Part shown: positions 39,349-48,500 of the stretch, one piece after another
How the letters are laid out: the number at the start of each line of letters is the position of its first letter
Position numbering within the stretch: position 1 is the first letter of the stretch
Assembly: GCA_022539475.1 (NCBI GenBank)
Contig: VCMS01000166.1
Location: forward strand, 56,385 to 120,384
Origin: Gracilaria domingensis
Taxonomy: Eukaryota > Rhodophyta > Florideophyceae > Gracilariales > Gracilariaceae
Direction of reading: 5' to 3'
DNA length: 64,000 nt
Program-made: the position numbers and the translations under genes
Notes under the pieces: model-generated
Seen by the model: the letters and a program-made list of their open reading frames with translations, nothing else
Databases searched by the model: none
Told to the model about the DNA's origin: nothing

Positions 39349-40161
39349 TCAAAGTAAAGCACCTTCATCTCCTTCCTCTACCTCCACACCCGCGAATGAT
39401 AGCGTACGAAATTCTTTCCCATCATCATTCTCAACCGTTTCCTCCTCATCCTCCACAACATCCTCCCAGCTCCACTTCTCATCGTATCCAACAACACTGC
39501 TCCCTTTCCACACCGGCTTCGAAACAGTCCTGAACCCAACCCGTGTCCTCTTCTTACTATCCCGTTTTCCTTTCTTGTTCTCCACCTTCGGCTGAATTTC
39601 ATCCTCTTCTACCCCCACACTCCTCGGTTGGATCGGCCTCTTCTCGCCAACCTTCCTCTTCAGACCTCTCTTCCTCACCAATTCTCCCTCCATCACCTCA
39701 TCCGCCCCAAAACTATCCGTCGCCGGTACAAAGTCTCTCGCATCCTCGTTCTCGCTTCCGATGCACACTCCTACACCAACGCCGTTCACGATCTTCGTCT
39801 TCGGCGCCGGAGTTACCGGCGTTCCCTCCACACCCCCTACCCCGCCCTTCTTCCTCCCATTCACCTCCTTCGAGCTCCCCTCCAGATTCTCAATGCGTTT
39901 CATCATCATCTTCTGCTCCTCTTTCATCCCCCTCAGTTCCCTTACCACGAACCCTGTCACCTTCTTCGTCAGTCGACCCACGTCCTCTCCCATGCGCGTC
40001 CCCATCGCTCCGGCACACCCCAGCACTGCAGTGGCCCACCAGTCCAGCTCGTCCTTTTCTTCCTCCTCCTCGAACACACTCTTTAACTTCTTGTGCGACC
40101 GTACCCCTTCGTCCGACTCCCACGGCCACCTAATGTTCGAACGCGAATCGTCATCGCTCAT
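39349..40161 (-). CDS. Nuclear-type coiled-coil protein of the right-hand cassette (copy A)
   Basis: The 270-residue, strongly charged protein has an acidic N-terminus, a hydrophobic patch (WWATAVLGCAGAMGTRMGED), a coiled coil (about 62-98, VRELRGMKEEQKMMMKRIEN) and a GTPVTPAPKTK phrase. Lys/Arg-rich nuclear-localisation-like stretches (KNKKGKRDSKKR type) and an acidic C-terminus (VVEDEEETVENDDGK) follow. The general plan (coiled coil, then G-[ST]-PVTP-x-KTK, then basic tail) and the length are shared with the gene at 58541-59356, so I read them as distant relatives. No known domain was recognised. ATG 40161 is the first in frame. Confidence 0.6.
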   Translation of the reverse strand: MSDDDSRSNIRWPWESDEGVRSHKKLKSVFEEEEEKDELDWWATAVLGCAGAMGTRMGEDVGRLTKKVTGFVVRELRGMKEEQKMMMKRIENLEGSSKEVNGRKKGGVGGVEGTPVTPAPKTKIVNGVGVGVCIGSENEDARDFVPATDSFGADEVMEGELVRKRGLKRKVGEKRPIQPRSVGVEEDEIQPKVENKKGKRDSKKRTRVGFRTVSKPVWKGSSVVGYDEKWSWEDVVEDEEETVENDDGKEFRTLSFAGVEVEEGDEGALL

Positions 40162-40801
40162 GGTCGCGTTGGTAGAAGATCTGGTAGAAGAGCAAAAGGG
40201 ATATCGAAAGAAGAGAAATCAGGGAAGCCGAAAAGAACAGAACTCGCTGATCGTTCCTTCGCAAACCGATCACGGTGTACCAAGGGTAGACGCTTTCGTC
40301 CCATGACACTGTAGTACCGCCGCACCCGCTCATATCCGTCCAACCTCTGCATCGCAATTATTTTCATATTTACTAGCACAATTCTTCACTTTTGAACACT
40401 CTCTATGCTTTTCATTCTCCATGTTCTCCCAAGCGTTGCGAGAAGGGCGTCCCTTTTCATACATGGTTCATGCCAGTAGTATATGAAATGAAATCCTACC
40501 ACTACCATCATATCATGATTCTTCCGTCCTCTTCATCGCCCTACATTTTACTCTTCATGTACTCCGTCTCTTCATAGCTTTTCCATCACAGAAGCTAAGT
40601 TCGCCACTCGTTTATGAACACCTTCTTCACTTCAAATTTACAAGCCTTAAAGGAAACAAAACATAGATATAGCTCCTTCGATACACCTCTTTATAGGTAA
40701 TATCTGCTCGTTTCGTTCTCAATAAATATATCTTCTCCTCGCCCCTTCTTTCTTCATTTCTTCTCCTCTTTCCTACCTACTCACAGGCAGCAGAGCTCAC
40801 A
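40162..40801. promoter_or_regulatory. Divergent upstream region of coiled-coil and membrane-protein genes
   Basis: The 640 bp lie between head-to-head starts. AATAAATATATC at 40721-40732, 70-80 bp before the ATG of the plus-strand gene, is a good TATA candidate and is followed by a CT-rich leader. The third copy of TACCAAGGGTAG lies at 40278-40289. Confidence 0.5.
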
Positions 40802-42004
40802 ATGGCCTTCCAAAACACCCACAAGGTATCGCATGTACAGCTTCGCAACCAAACTGCTCTCATACCTATCCATCTCAACGCATTTCCCCATAGGACATAC
40901 ATCACCTTTGACGACTGCCTTCAACTGAAGTACGACGTTGACACCGGGGAAGCCACGGTTCGAGCAGTCCAGACCCTTTTATCCCCCGAACTGCTGGATG
41001 AACTCAGTGATGTTTATGACATACTTCACGAAGTTTCAATTCATGACCGAATCCTTGAACATCCTCCCTTCTTCCACACAATTGGGAATCTTTCAGAGCT
41101 ACCCAACTACATGTCAGAGGCTCGGTCTTATTCACATAATCCCCTGAACATGCTCTCGCTATCCTCTCTCTTGGCATTCTCCCTCTTCGTTTCAGTAGCC
41201 ATAGGAGCTCTCTATGAGATTATAAAGCCTCTCACAACACACGCTCTTCTCTACGATCGCTCCTCCCGCCAAACACAACTGGGATTCACCATCCTGTACA
41301 GCATGCTCGAAACTATGTTTCACATTATTCTGTTTGAATTGGCATTCTCTCTTCACGCCACAAGGTATGGTAGACTCGCATATGGTCCAATGACTCCGTC
41401 GCACACATCCAGCACCGTTTCGGCACTGAGGAATAAATACCTCGGCATGGGCATCGGTGGGCTTATCGTCCTCGACCTCTCTATCTTCGTCACCTATCAG
41501 CTCCGTCCTCCTCCAATCGATGTCATGGATTTTCTCAAAACTGCATGTATTTCCTTCTTCCCCGGCGGTTTCTTCTTCGGCTTCTTCACCATTCTCATCA
41601 ACACATTTGGGATCTATTTCTCTACAAAACATACGTTCAACAACATAGTTCCGCTCTCCAATCGGGTGGTATACCGTAGAAGAGGGCTAAATCCGTACTG
41701 CCGTTGTACTCTAAACTCGTTCCGGAAAGCTTTGTTCCTTCAGGATTTCCTGCTTTCTATCAGACTTTTTCTGAACAGAGTGGTCCCAGTTTTCTTCGCA
41801 CACACACTCTCCGAGTCTTTGGACCCCGAATCCTTTGGTTCGTACAGAGGTATCCCGCCCCTCCTCACAAACATCTTGTTCATTGTACTACTTGTATGCT
41901 CCGGAGTCGTCAAACACGCACCAAGAATCAACGCAAAGCGATACTTGTGCGCCATTGGTGAGCACCCTAGACCCCCGACACAACATCTACTGCCTTTCGG
42001 CTGA
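40802..42004 (+). CDS. Multipass membrane protein of unknown function
   Basis: The 400-residue protein has a hydrophilic N-terminal 115 residues and about five hydrophobic segments: MLSLSSLLAFSLFVSVAIGA (about 118), LGFTILYSMLETMFHIILFE (about 160), GIGGLIVLDLSIFVTYQL (about 217), a long FFPGGFFFGFFTILIN segment (about 250) and NILFIVLLVCSGVV (about 352). Cysteines cluster near 300 (NPYCRCTL). No family recognised. It has its own TATA-like promoter and lies between the coiled-coil gene and the dioxygenase/ParB block, so it may belong to the same cassette. Confidence 0.6.
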   Translation: MAFQNTHKVSHVQLRNQTALIPIHLNAFPHRTYITFDDCLQLKYDVDTGEATVRAVQTLLSPELLDELSDVYDILHEVSIHDRILEHPPFFHTIGNLSELPNYMSEARSYSHNPLNMLSLSSLLAFSLFVSVAIGALYEIIKPLTTHALLYDRSSRQTQLGFTILYSMLETMFHIILFELAFSLHATRYGRLAYGPMTPSHTSSTVSALRNKYLGMGIGGLIVLDLSIFVTYQLRPPPIDVMDFLKTACISFFPGGFFFGFFTILINTFGIYFSTKHTFNNIVPLSNRVVYRRRGLNPYCRCTLNSFRKALFLQDFLLSIRLFLNRVVPVFFAHTLSESLDPESFGSYRGIPPLLTNILFIVLLVCSGVVKHAPRINAKRYLCAIGEHPRPPTQHLLPFG

Positions 42005-42281
42005 CGTATTCACCAAGTGCGAGACAAGTAGTATACGAACATAAGTACATAACTGATACATGTTTCAACTAAACAGAATCTCTTCTCTACAAACATAGTT
42101 CCCACATATTCATGACGCTCTCCAGGATTGAAGTTTTTGGTATGGTATCCTATCCTACCCTTCAATCTTGGGTAGAGTCGTCGCTTCCACAATTCTTAAA
42201 CTTTCTCTCGATTCACAAGATCATTTACTTCGAAACTATATTCGACACATAGATTACTAAAAAGTTTCATCACATATTCAC

Positions 42282-44201
42282 TCAGTCCTCTTCGCCATCC
42301 TCAAGATCGTTTTCAATCTCCTCCACTTCATAATTCTCATCTTCGTCATCTTCTTCATACTGTTCTTTCCCTTCCTCTACTATCACCTCATCATTCTCCT
42401 CCTCCAAATTCGACGGTTCTGGATTCTTCCTCTTCTCCTTCATACTAACCAGGTCTTCATCCTCCTTGAACTGAGGTCGAAAGTGTGGGTTAAGGTGTAC
42501 CGCATCCGGGAGGTTGTATTTCTCAGGTACCATGTACATGTGGTAACGAAACAAGGGAATCTCGGGGAATCTTCCATCCTCATTTGAAGCGCCTGCATGG
42601 AACACATCACCTCTTCCAATAAATATAGACTTAGGCGGAACGAAAAACTTCCTCACAAACATCCCCCGTGCCAAACCTTCAAATGCCTTGGGAGTAACTG
42701 CGTAGTGTGTATGAGACCCTTCACATACCAAAATTGGAAACGACACACTTCCGGACACCATCATAAAGTACCCCGGGTTCTTCTTTTCTTCCAGCTTATC
42801 CTCATTCGCCAAGGTCGGGAAATCCGTATGTAACTGCTGCCGCTTGCATCCAACTGCAGTGCATAACACCCTCCGCCCCATCTTCGGCGCATACATCTTC
42901 TCGTTTTCCACCCTATTATCTTGTAAACCCATTAAAGCACATATCTGTCTCAGTCGGGCATCCAGTAAAGCTCTCTTCTTCACAAGCACATGTCTTTCTA
43001 CGGCTGCCTCCATGTCATCCACTATGCCTCTTCTCGTAGTCATGTACCTCCCACCATCTGCGTTGATGATCGGTATCCATGTGATTCGGTTCTCTGGTAT
43101 CCTAAGGTCTGGAGCCCTCTCGAAGTCCCTTCGGAAGAAGTCCAGTAATTCCACACTAACATCCCCGTCAATGAGCTTGCTTAAACTCTCTGTCAGCTTC
43201 ATCAACTCTCCATCCGATGCAAAGCCGTCCAGAATACAGAAACCTCTCTCTCGAAGCTCGACGTTCTTCTTCAAAAAATAGACATACGCAAGAGAGTCGT
43301 TCTTCAGTGCATCCCCCCATAACGTCTTCTCGTCGACCTCCATGCCTCCCATTGCCGCGTTCAGGAGTTTATGGCTATGATACGCTGCATGCCAAAAGAC
43401 TGCATGGTCCAAACTTTCAAAGTCCCTGGGCTCCAACAAGTGGCCTCGGTGTTGCTTCTGGAGATGTATCGCATCCATCCACGGGTACACAGATTTAATG
43501 ACATTCTCCACTCCAGTCGGCCACTTGCTTGGTAAGGTCTTCACCAACTTTAGCCACGAATCGTCACCTTCATATGCTACTTCTTCAGCCTTCTTCAGAC
43601 CTCGCGCCAACATCTGCGGTACTGTGTCATCGAACGGGTCAGTGTCCTCTGCCTGTGAAACCACAATTGGTACTCCATCTGAGTCTGTGTCGCTGCCGAT
43701 GGATATCTGATGACTTTTCAACAAGTTTCTCACCCCCTTCGCACCAAGACTCCGCAGATGACTGATAACTTCATCCTGAACAGATTGAATACCCTCCGTC
43801 CTTGACTTCTTCCGTTGATTAGGGTTCACGTGTCTCATTGCATTCCTTCGTCGACGGCTTCGTCTTGAACTCCTCATGCTTCTTGTCTTCGATGGCATAT
43901 TCTCTTCACTTTCTACATCACAGTCCTTAGAGCCCTTGCGCACTGGCGCTTTGGCCTTCCTACTTGCCGAACGTGTGGCCATTCTCTGCGTTGTAGACTC
44001 GTCTACCGCTTTGGTCTCAGACTGTGTTTCAGTCGGCGTAGTACCAGTGGCAGGTTTCAACATATCCACCCCTAAACTCTTTGCCAGCTTATCACGAGCA
44101 ATCCAGACTCTTCTCGAAATCCTTCCTTCCCAGAGCTTCTTATTCGAAGGTACTTCAATTCGTGCTGCCTGTGTTGCAAGGTACTCACGAACGGTGCGCA
44201 T
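42282..44201 (-). CDS. 2-oxoglutarate/Fe(II) dioxygenase-like protein
   Basis: The 639-residue protein (ATG 44201) has a basic, disordered N-terminus with nuclear-localisation-like clusters (RSSRRSRRRRNAMR), a helical middle, and a C-terminal double-stranded β-helix domain. Its metal triad is visible: QQLHTDFPT gives His458-x-Asp460, RGDVFHAGASN gives the distal His535, and LFRYHMYMVP supplies the Arg for 2-oxoglutarate. The stretch GFCILDGF is typical of phytanoyl-CoA-hydroxylase-like members. The tail is a long acidic run. Substrate is unknown: nucleic-acid or protein hydroxylation would fit a nuclear protein beside a ParB-like ORF, but this is inference. The ATG lies 1 nt after the stop of the ParB-like ORF, a very unusual spacing in a eukaryote. 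Confidence 0.72.
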   Translation of the reverse strand: MRTVREYLATQAARIEVPSNKKLWEGRISRRVWIARDKLAKSLGVDMLKPATGTTPTETQSETKAVDESTTQRMATRSASRKAKAPVRKGSKDCDVESEENMPSKTRSMRSSRRSRRRRNAMRHVNPNQRKKSRTEGIQSVQDEVISHLRSLGAKGVRNLLKSHQISIGSDTDSDGVPIVVSQAEDTDPFDDTVPQMLARGLKKAEEVAYEGDDSWLKLVKTLPSKWPTGVENVIKSVYPWMDAIHLQKQHRGHLLEPRDFESLDHAVFWHAAYHSHKLLNAAMGGMEVDEKTLWGDALKNDSLAYVYFLKKNVELRERGFCILDGFASDGELMKLTESLSKLIDGDVSVELLDFFRRDFERAPDLRIPENRITWIPIINADGGRYMTTRRGIVDDMEAAVERHVLVKKRALLDARLRQICALMGLQDNRVENEKMYAPKMGRRVLCTAVGCKRQQLHTDFPTLANEDKLEEKKNPGYFMMVSGSVSFPILVCEGSHTHYAVTPKAFEGLARGMFVRKFFVPPKSIFIGRGDVFHAGASNEDGRFPEIPLFRYHMYMVPEKYNLPDAVHLNPHFRPQFKEDEDLVSMKEKRKNPEPSNLEEENDEVIVEEGKEQYEEDDEDENYEVEEIENDLEDGEED

Positions 44202-44202
44202 T

Positions 44203-45483
44203 TCAAACTTTGTCACTTTCCACCTTCATGGCATACGCTTCTTCCAATGTAACTTTCTTCTTCTTCGAAAGCTCCTCTGGCAAAGATTGAAGCCTCCTGC
44301 AGCAGATAAAGAAGTATTTGCGTACGACTTCAAAACGACCCGTCAGTTTCGACACTCGCCTCCTGGAAAAGTATGCAACCAGAGCGTCGAGCGTGAAGTG
44401 GGTTGTATGCTCATCCATGGTAAAGAATTCATCACTTGATATACAAGAAATTCCAATCTCATGGTAGTCCCCACAAATCCGTTCCAAATGTTTTAGCAAT
44501 CCAGGACTTCTCGCCACCTTCAACCCCATCTCTGCAAATCTTGCCAAATGCTTGATATTGTACTGGCCAATGATACCGCAAACACTTAGTGCACCTGCGA
44601 CAGAGGTCCTCGTCATCTTGCTCACGTCCTTCTTCTCTTCCTCAACCAGGACCCTTATAAATGACACAATAGAATGCACCTTGTCAGCAAAACCCATAAG
44701 ACGAGCTTGCTTCAATCCATCGTTTAGCACATTGCCAAGGCTCAAGATTTCCTTCGTGGTCATCTTCTGTCCATCTTTTCTCTTCCACAGCGAAACAGAA
44801 AGACCTCGACATAGATTCCTAATGTTGGGCATAGATTCACAGAGCTCTTTGAGTGCTACATGACGATGAGCTCCATCAATCAGCATACAATTCACTTTCA
44901 AGCGATTGTTCTGCACTATGTCCTTCTCGGACACATCCTGAGACAGAACAGCAACGCTCATGGTCCCAAGTGCCTGTAAGAAGCTTTTGCGTCCAATCTC
45001 TTCTTTCAGAGCCTCGACATGATTCCGGAACAACCCTCTCACAGTCATTTTCGGAACTTGAATGAGCTCAATATCGACTTGAACAGACACATACTCGTAA
45101 TGATCTAAGTCAAATACCAAACTCGCTAAACTCGTATCGACATCATCAGGAGGTATCACATCACCTTCATCAAAGAGTTCATTGACGTTGCTTCCAAGGC
45201 TTTCCTTCACTAGAACCACGTCTTCGTCTTCGTCTTCATCCACGTCAATCACTTCCATTGTCACTCCACTGCGATTTCCAGCCTGAGTAATAGCTTCCGC
45301 AGTGCTGTTCCTCGATGCTCCAGACTGCACAATCTTAGCAGTTTGTTTACGAAATGCCGATACAGCACTCTCTGGGGTCGTGGTCATCTTGAATTCTTGC
45401 ATCTGCTTTCCACCACCGTGAACGTTCGATGGTGTTTTCAGCTTTGGTACTGGCGCTTGTTTCCCGCCTTGGTTTTTTAGCAT
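44203..45483 (-). CDS. ParB-like domain protein
   Basis: This is an open frame of 426 residues. The signature CMLIDGAHRHVALKEL (Asp203-Gly-Ala-His-Arg) matches the DG.HR..A motif of ParB/sulfiredoxin-fold proteins, which bind and hydrolyse nucleotides. It is preceded by VSVQVDIELIQVP (the usual strand before it) and followed by helical segments. N-terminally there are KTPSN repeats and an acidic SUMO-interaction-like patch (EVIDVDEDEDEDVVLV). The ATG at 45483 lies inside a KTPSN repeat that continues upstream in another frame (next entry), so the real start is probably ATG 45709 with a +1 frame change. The stop TGA overlaps nothing but sits one base before the dioxygenase ATG. Confidence 0.65.
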   Translation of the reverse strand: MLKNQGGKQAPVPKLKTPSNVHGGGKQMQEFKMTTTPESAVSAFRKQTAKIVQSGASRNSTAEAITQAGNRSGVTMEVIDVDEDEDEDVVLVKESLGSNVNELFDEGDVIPPDDVDTSLASLVFDLDHYEYVSVQVDIELIQVPKMTVRGLFRNHVEALKEEIGRKSFLQALGTMSVAVLSQDVSEKDIVQNNRLKVNCMLIDGAHRHVALKELCESMPNIRNLCRGLSVSLWKRKDGQKMTTKEILSLGNVLNDGLKQARLMGFADKVHSIVSFIRVLVEEEKKDVSKMTRTSVAGALSVCGIIGQYNIKHLARFAEMGLKVARSPGLLKHLERICGDYHEIGISCISSDEFFTMDEHTTHFTLDALVAYFSRRRVSKLTGRFEVVRKYFFICCRRLQSLPEELSKKKKVTLEEAYAMKVESDKV

Positions 45484-45709
45484 TCGACGGGGTTTTCACA
45501 TGAGCCACTTTCATCTGCATTCGCTTTCGGGCACTGGATGGAGTTTTAGGTTCTACCACTCGCACCCGTTTCCCAGCAGTATTCGATGGCTTCTCAGGGG
45601 CGACGAATTTGGAACTCGGAGCACCCTTGTCTCCTTCATCAGCGCTTACGACGTCACCCACCTTAGACATTAAGTTCAGGTCCCAGGCGTAGAAACCGGG
45701 CCTGTTCAT
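45347..45709 (-). CDS. N-terminal part of the ParB-like gene in another frame (KTPS repeats)
   Basis: ATG 45709 opens a frame (MNRPGFYAWDLNLMSKVG…) with EPKTPSSARKR and HVKTPSNAKKP. The same motif, KTPSN, resumes in the +1 frame as the start of the ParB-like ORF. The switch point is an AAAAAA run at about 45469-45475 (GCT AAA AAA CCA); one base fewer would keep the frame. A TTTAAG box and CCCTATCCCTATCCC repeats precede the ATG by about 45-65 bp. I infer one gene with a homopolymer frameshift, either a real mutation, an assembly error or slippage. Beyond the switch the frame runs on as a meaningless tail to 45347. Confidence 0.5.
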   Translation of the reverse strand: MNRPGFYAWDLNLMSKVGDVVSADEGDKGAPSSKFVAPEKPSNTAGKRVRVVEPKTPSSARKRMQMKVAHVKTPSNAKKPRRETSASTKAENTIERSRWWKADARIQDDHDPRECCIGIS

Positions 45710-45714
45710 GTCCT

Positions 45715-46128
45715 TCAATGTATTCGGAACAGAATCTTCATCGGTACACTTAAAGGGATAGGGATAGGGAGTGTCAAGCTCATGAGATATCTTCGCTCGC
45801 CACTACCAACTACATCTTCCCCTGGTTTTCCCTGCAGAGCATGTCCATGCATTTCCCTTCTCAACGTTGTCTTCCCTCCACCAGAGTCCACTTCAACGAG
45901 AACAGCTTTCTCAATCGCTGCTTTGTTCCCTCCTGCCCCTCCCAACAACAAGGTCACTTCTTCTCCTGGTGCGGGCTTCGACTTCATAGCTGTGGATGCG
46001 TTCCCCGTCGCTGCGTTCGGTTCAGCCGTTCTGGTCCCGCTCCGAAGTTGTGGTGCCATGGTTCGTCGAGGCTTTCTCACCTTTCGAGAGCGTCTCATTT
46101 GACCCTTTCCCAGTCCTCTCATATCCAT
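45715..46128 (-). CDS. Small basic protein of unknown function
   Basis: From ATG 46128 the frame gives 137 residues: an Arg/Lys-rich start (RRSRKVRKPRRTMAPQLRSG), then Gly/Ala/Thr-rich sequence with LLLGGAGGNKAAIEKAVLVE. Another ATG at MAPQLRSG is possible, and the MAPQ start recalls the product of 62242. The glycine phrase superficially resembles a nucleotide loop but lacks the full P-loop pattern. It lies directly upstream of the KTPS/ParB gene on the same strand. It may be a separate short gene or a first exon, and evidence for either is weak. Confidence 0.35.
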   Translation of the reverse strand: MDMRGLGKGQMRRSRKVRKPRRTMAPQLRSGTRTAEPNAATGNASTAMKSKPAPGEEVTLLLGGAGGNKAAIEKAVLVEVDSGGGKTTLRREMHGHALQGKPGEDVVGSGERRYLMSLTLPIPIPLSVPMKILFRIH

Positions 46129-46408
46129 TATATGGTGCCAGTTTGTGTGATATACACGAGTCCTGGTGTTCTTCAAATCGTACGTTTGCTCCCGTGAAGT
46201 TGCAACCGCTCGTGTTCGAATCTCCGCCCTTTCTCGCGTGAGCACAATGGACGCAACCACTCACGTTCAAAACGGCTGCAATGCCCACGTGAGCAGTGTG
46301 GGTACAGTTCCTGATGGTTATAAATGGTTGGATCAATGTCTGATTCCGTCCTGGTTGACCACTGTCCCCGCCTTTCATCATCTTTGAACATCGCCCGAGC
46401 GCCGTGTG

Positions 46409-46484
46409 GGAACCGCGGTTCGCCGAGTTCATAGCCGAGATCGTAGCTATGATCTCGGCTATGAACTCGGCGAACCGCGGTTCC
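46409..46484. repeat. 76-bp palindrome, left copy
   Basis: The sequence runs from GGAACCGCGGTTCGCC to its complement GGCGAACCGCGGTTCC, symmetric apart from one central G/A mismatch (ATCGTAGCTATGAT). It also contains the smaller palindromes AACCGCGGTT and GAGATC/GATCTC. Confidence 0.95.
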
Positions 46485-46905
46485 GGCACGGCGCATCTGA
46501 CGAAACGCCACGTGTATACCGCCGAAAGGACCCCCCCTGATGACCCCCCTGGAGGACCCCTTGCTGGCGTTTATGTGGGCAGTGACGTCGAATAAACGGG
46601 AGAGCGATGGAGACGCGGATGACACTTCGGACACATTGTGTAGCAAGCGTGGAAGACGGAGGGGAAGGGCTTGAGGAGGAGAGACGATGCGGTGGGAGCG
46701 GAGCAGCGCACGGAGGGCGGCGGCCATCGACGGGGCGTCACTTATTCACTGCCCACATAAACGCCAGCAACACCACCAGGTAGTGGTGGTGTGGGTGAGA
46801 ACAGGTGCTTTGGTGCGCATTGTGTAGTAGAAGTGGTCTCCAGGGGGTCCTCAGGGGGGTCCTTTCGGCGGTATACACGTGGAGTTTCGTCAGATGCGCC
46901 GTGCC

Positions 46906-46981
46906 GGAACCGCGGTTCGCCGAGTTCATAGCCGAGATCATAGCTATGATCTCGGCTATGAACTCGGCGAACCGCGGTTCC
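46906..46981. repeat. 76-bp perfect palindrome, right copy
   Basis: It has the same sequence as the left copy but fully symmetric at the centre (ATCATAGCTATGAT). It can extrude as a cruciform or fold as a 38-bp RNA hairpin. Confidence 0.96.
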
Positions 46982-47291
46982 CACACGGCGCTCGGGCGAT
47001 GTTCAAAGATGTACGAACCCAGTGTTTTCTACGTTGGTTTTACATACTAGACATATAATGCACTGCACATACTGAGGTGCCCCACCGGTTTGATGTGTTT
47101 AGATCCCACTCTCGTCTCTCTATTTCATTACCCGCTCAGTTCTCGGTAATCCGTCGCAACCGCGCTCTCCACCATTGTTTCCGACGCTTCCCGACGTTTC
47201 CGACGCTTCCCACCCATTTAAACATCTCCGAAACTTCTACCGTTTCACAATACTCGTTTACTTCGCGTCCTTTCCGATTCTCAGTTCTTAC

Positions 47292-48500
47292 ATGGCATCC
47301 ACCGGAAATGACGCTCCTCGGACTGTTAAGCAGAGTGTGCTGGCCGATGAGAACCACGGCACGGTATCCTCTAGCGCATCCTCTAGCGCGTCGTTCGATT
47401 CAGCCAGCATGGCAACGCGTTTCTTGAAATGTTGGGGGTTGTTCATTGAGTTGCGAGATGCGTATGCCGCTTCAAGAAGTGGTACTGGTAATCCGCGTGA
47501 AGTTGGGTACACGGAAGTTGTGGAATACGCTGTATCAAACCGTGAACACCTGGCATGTGCACGAAAGTTCATCACCACTGCGGTCAAGGGTCCTTCCCAA
47601 AACTACTCCGCAAAAGAAGTCACGAAGATCTGTCTGGACGTGCGTTTTCTGAGCAGGGTCTACAAATATACGCGTATCACTGATCCAGACGACGAGAATT
47701 CTGATCGACGCGTGAGAGATTTGTTTACCTGGAGTCTTGAAAAGGATGTCTACAACGCTAACTCGTTCATAGAACGGGCTTTCTGGAATGACCTTTTCAA
47801 ACGACATGGTCCAGGCAGTAAGCAGACGAAGAGAACTACGTTCAGGATTGGGCCTCCCACTCGTTTTCGGCAGTTACTCTATCTCTCTTTCGTGAAGCAT
47901 ATAACTTCGGAGAGAAATCTCCCAGCGGCGAAGAGAGGAAAGACCGGGAAGGGAACCCATAGAGCTGTGCAGTTCGTCGACGGCTACATAGCTTCGAATG
48001 AGACGCACGGGAGACGGATGGCACATGCAGTGCAAACGATTTGTAAGGGATGGGATTTCTTTGCCTCAACCTTAGGCTTTGGTGATGGTGAGCAGATGTT
48101 GCTGCCATACCTGCTTGTAGAAAAGAAGTCGCTTGGGTTCCATGTCATTGAATCCCGCTCTGTTGGGTACAGTCCGGAGTCAGCTTTTCATACGTTGGGG
48201 GAAGAACTGAAACCCACGTTGGATGTGAACGACACCGTTTCTTGGGTTTATACTCTTCCGGATACTATCGACGCCAACTTACGGGAGTTGGCAAAGAAAT
48301 TCTTGGCAGATTTCAGCAAGATTGTGTTGAATGGCTTCCTATACAAAATGTCCCCAACGTCAAGATGGAATTTGTTGGAAAGCTTCAGACCTGGCCGCCC
48401 CGCACGAGTACCACCCCGTTTCAATGTATTCTCCAAAGAGTACGTGTCTTCTATTCGTCAAGCGATGTCTGTACATACGTCTGTCTCTTGCAGATGCTAG
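47292..48500 (+). CDS. Unidentified 402-residue protein
   Basis: From ATG 47292 the product has a Ser-rich N-terminus, then a globular helical body (TRFLKCWGLFIELRDAYAAS…, FTWSLEKDVYNANSFIERAF…, RFRQLLYLSFVKHITSE). The end is basic (FRPGRPARVPPRFNVFSKEY). No catalytic or binding motif is recognisable. TTTAAA at 47217-47222, 70 bp upstream, may be its TATA element. It sits just right of the MITE-like element and left of the tandem repeats, so it may be an element gene. The frame is open upstream to TTG 47175 without ATG. Confidence 0.55.
   Translation: MASTGNDAPRTVKQSVLADENHGTVSSSASSSASFDSASMATRFLKCWGLFIELRDAYAASRSGTGNPREVGYTEVVEYAVSNREHLACARKFITTAVKGPSQNYSAKEVTKICLDVRFLSRVYKYTRITDPDDENSDRRVRDLFTWSLEKDVYNANSFIERAFWNDLFKRHGPGSKQTKRTTFRIGPPTRFRQLLYLSFVKHITSERNLPAAKRGKTGKGTHRAVQFVDGYIASNETHGRRMAHAVQTICKGWDFFASTLGFGDGEQMLLPYLLVEKKSLGFHVIESRSVGYSPESAFHTLGEELKPTLDVNDTVSWVYTLPDTIDANLRELAKKFLADFSKIVLNGFLYKMSPTSRWNLLESFRPGRPARVPPRFNVFSKEYVSSIRQAMSVHTSVSCRC

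Larger units (their letters stand above)
46379..47011. mobile_element. MITE-like element with about 200-bp inverted arms
   Basis: The left arm (46379 to about 46585, starting CATCTTTGAACATCGCCCGA) is repeated inverted at about 46745-47011, with 60-70 bp extra in the right arm. Each arm contains a complete 76-bp palindrome. The centre (about 46600-46740) is unique and on the minus strand starts an open frame at 46727 with a presequence-like N-terminus (MAAALRALLRSHRIVSPPQ). No transposase is inside, so it is non-autonomous. A target duplication could not be recognised with confidence. Confidence 0.85.

Noticed and set aside
46195-46245. Possible tRNA T-arm (GTGTTCGAATCTCC)
   Set aside because: The arms around TTCGAAT do not pair and no acceptor stem or anticodon arm can be drawn on either strand.
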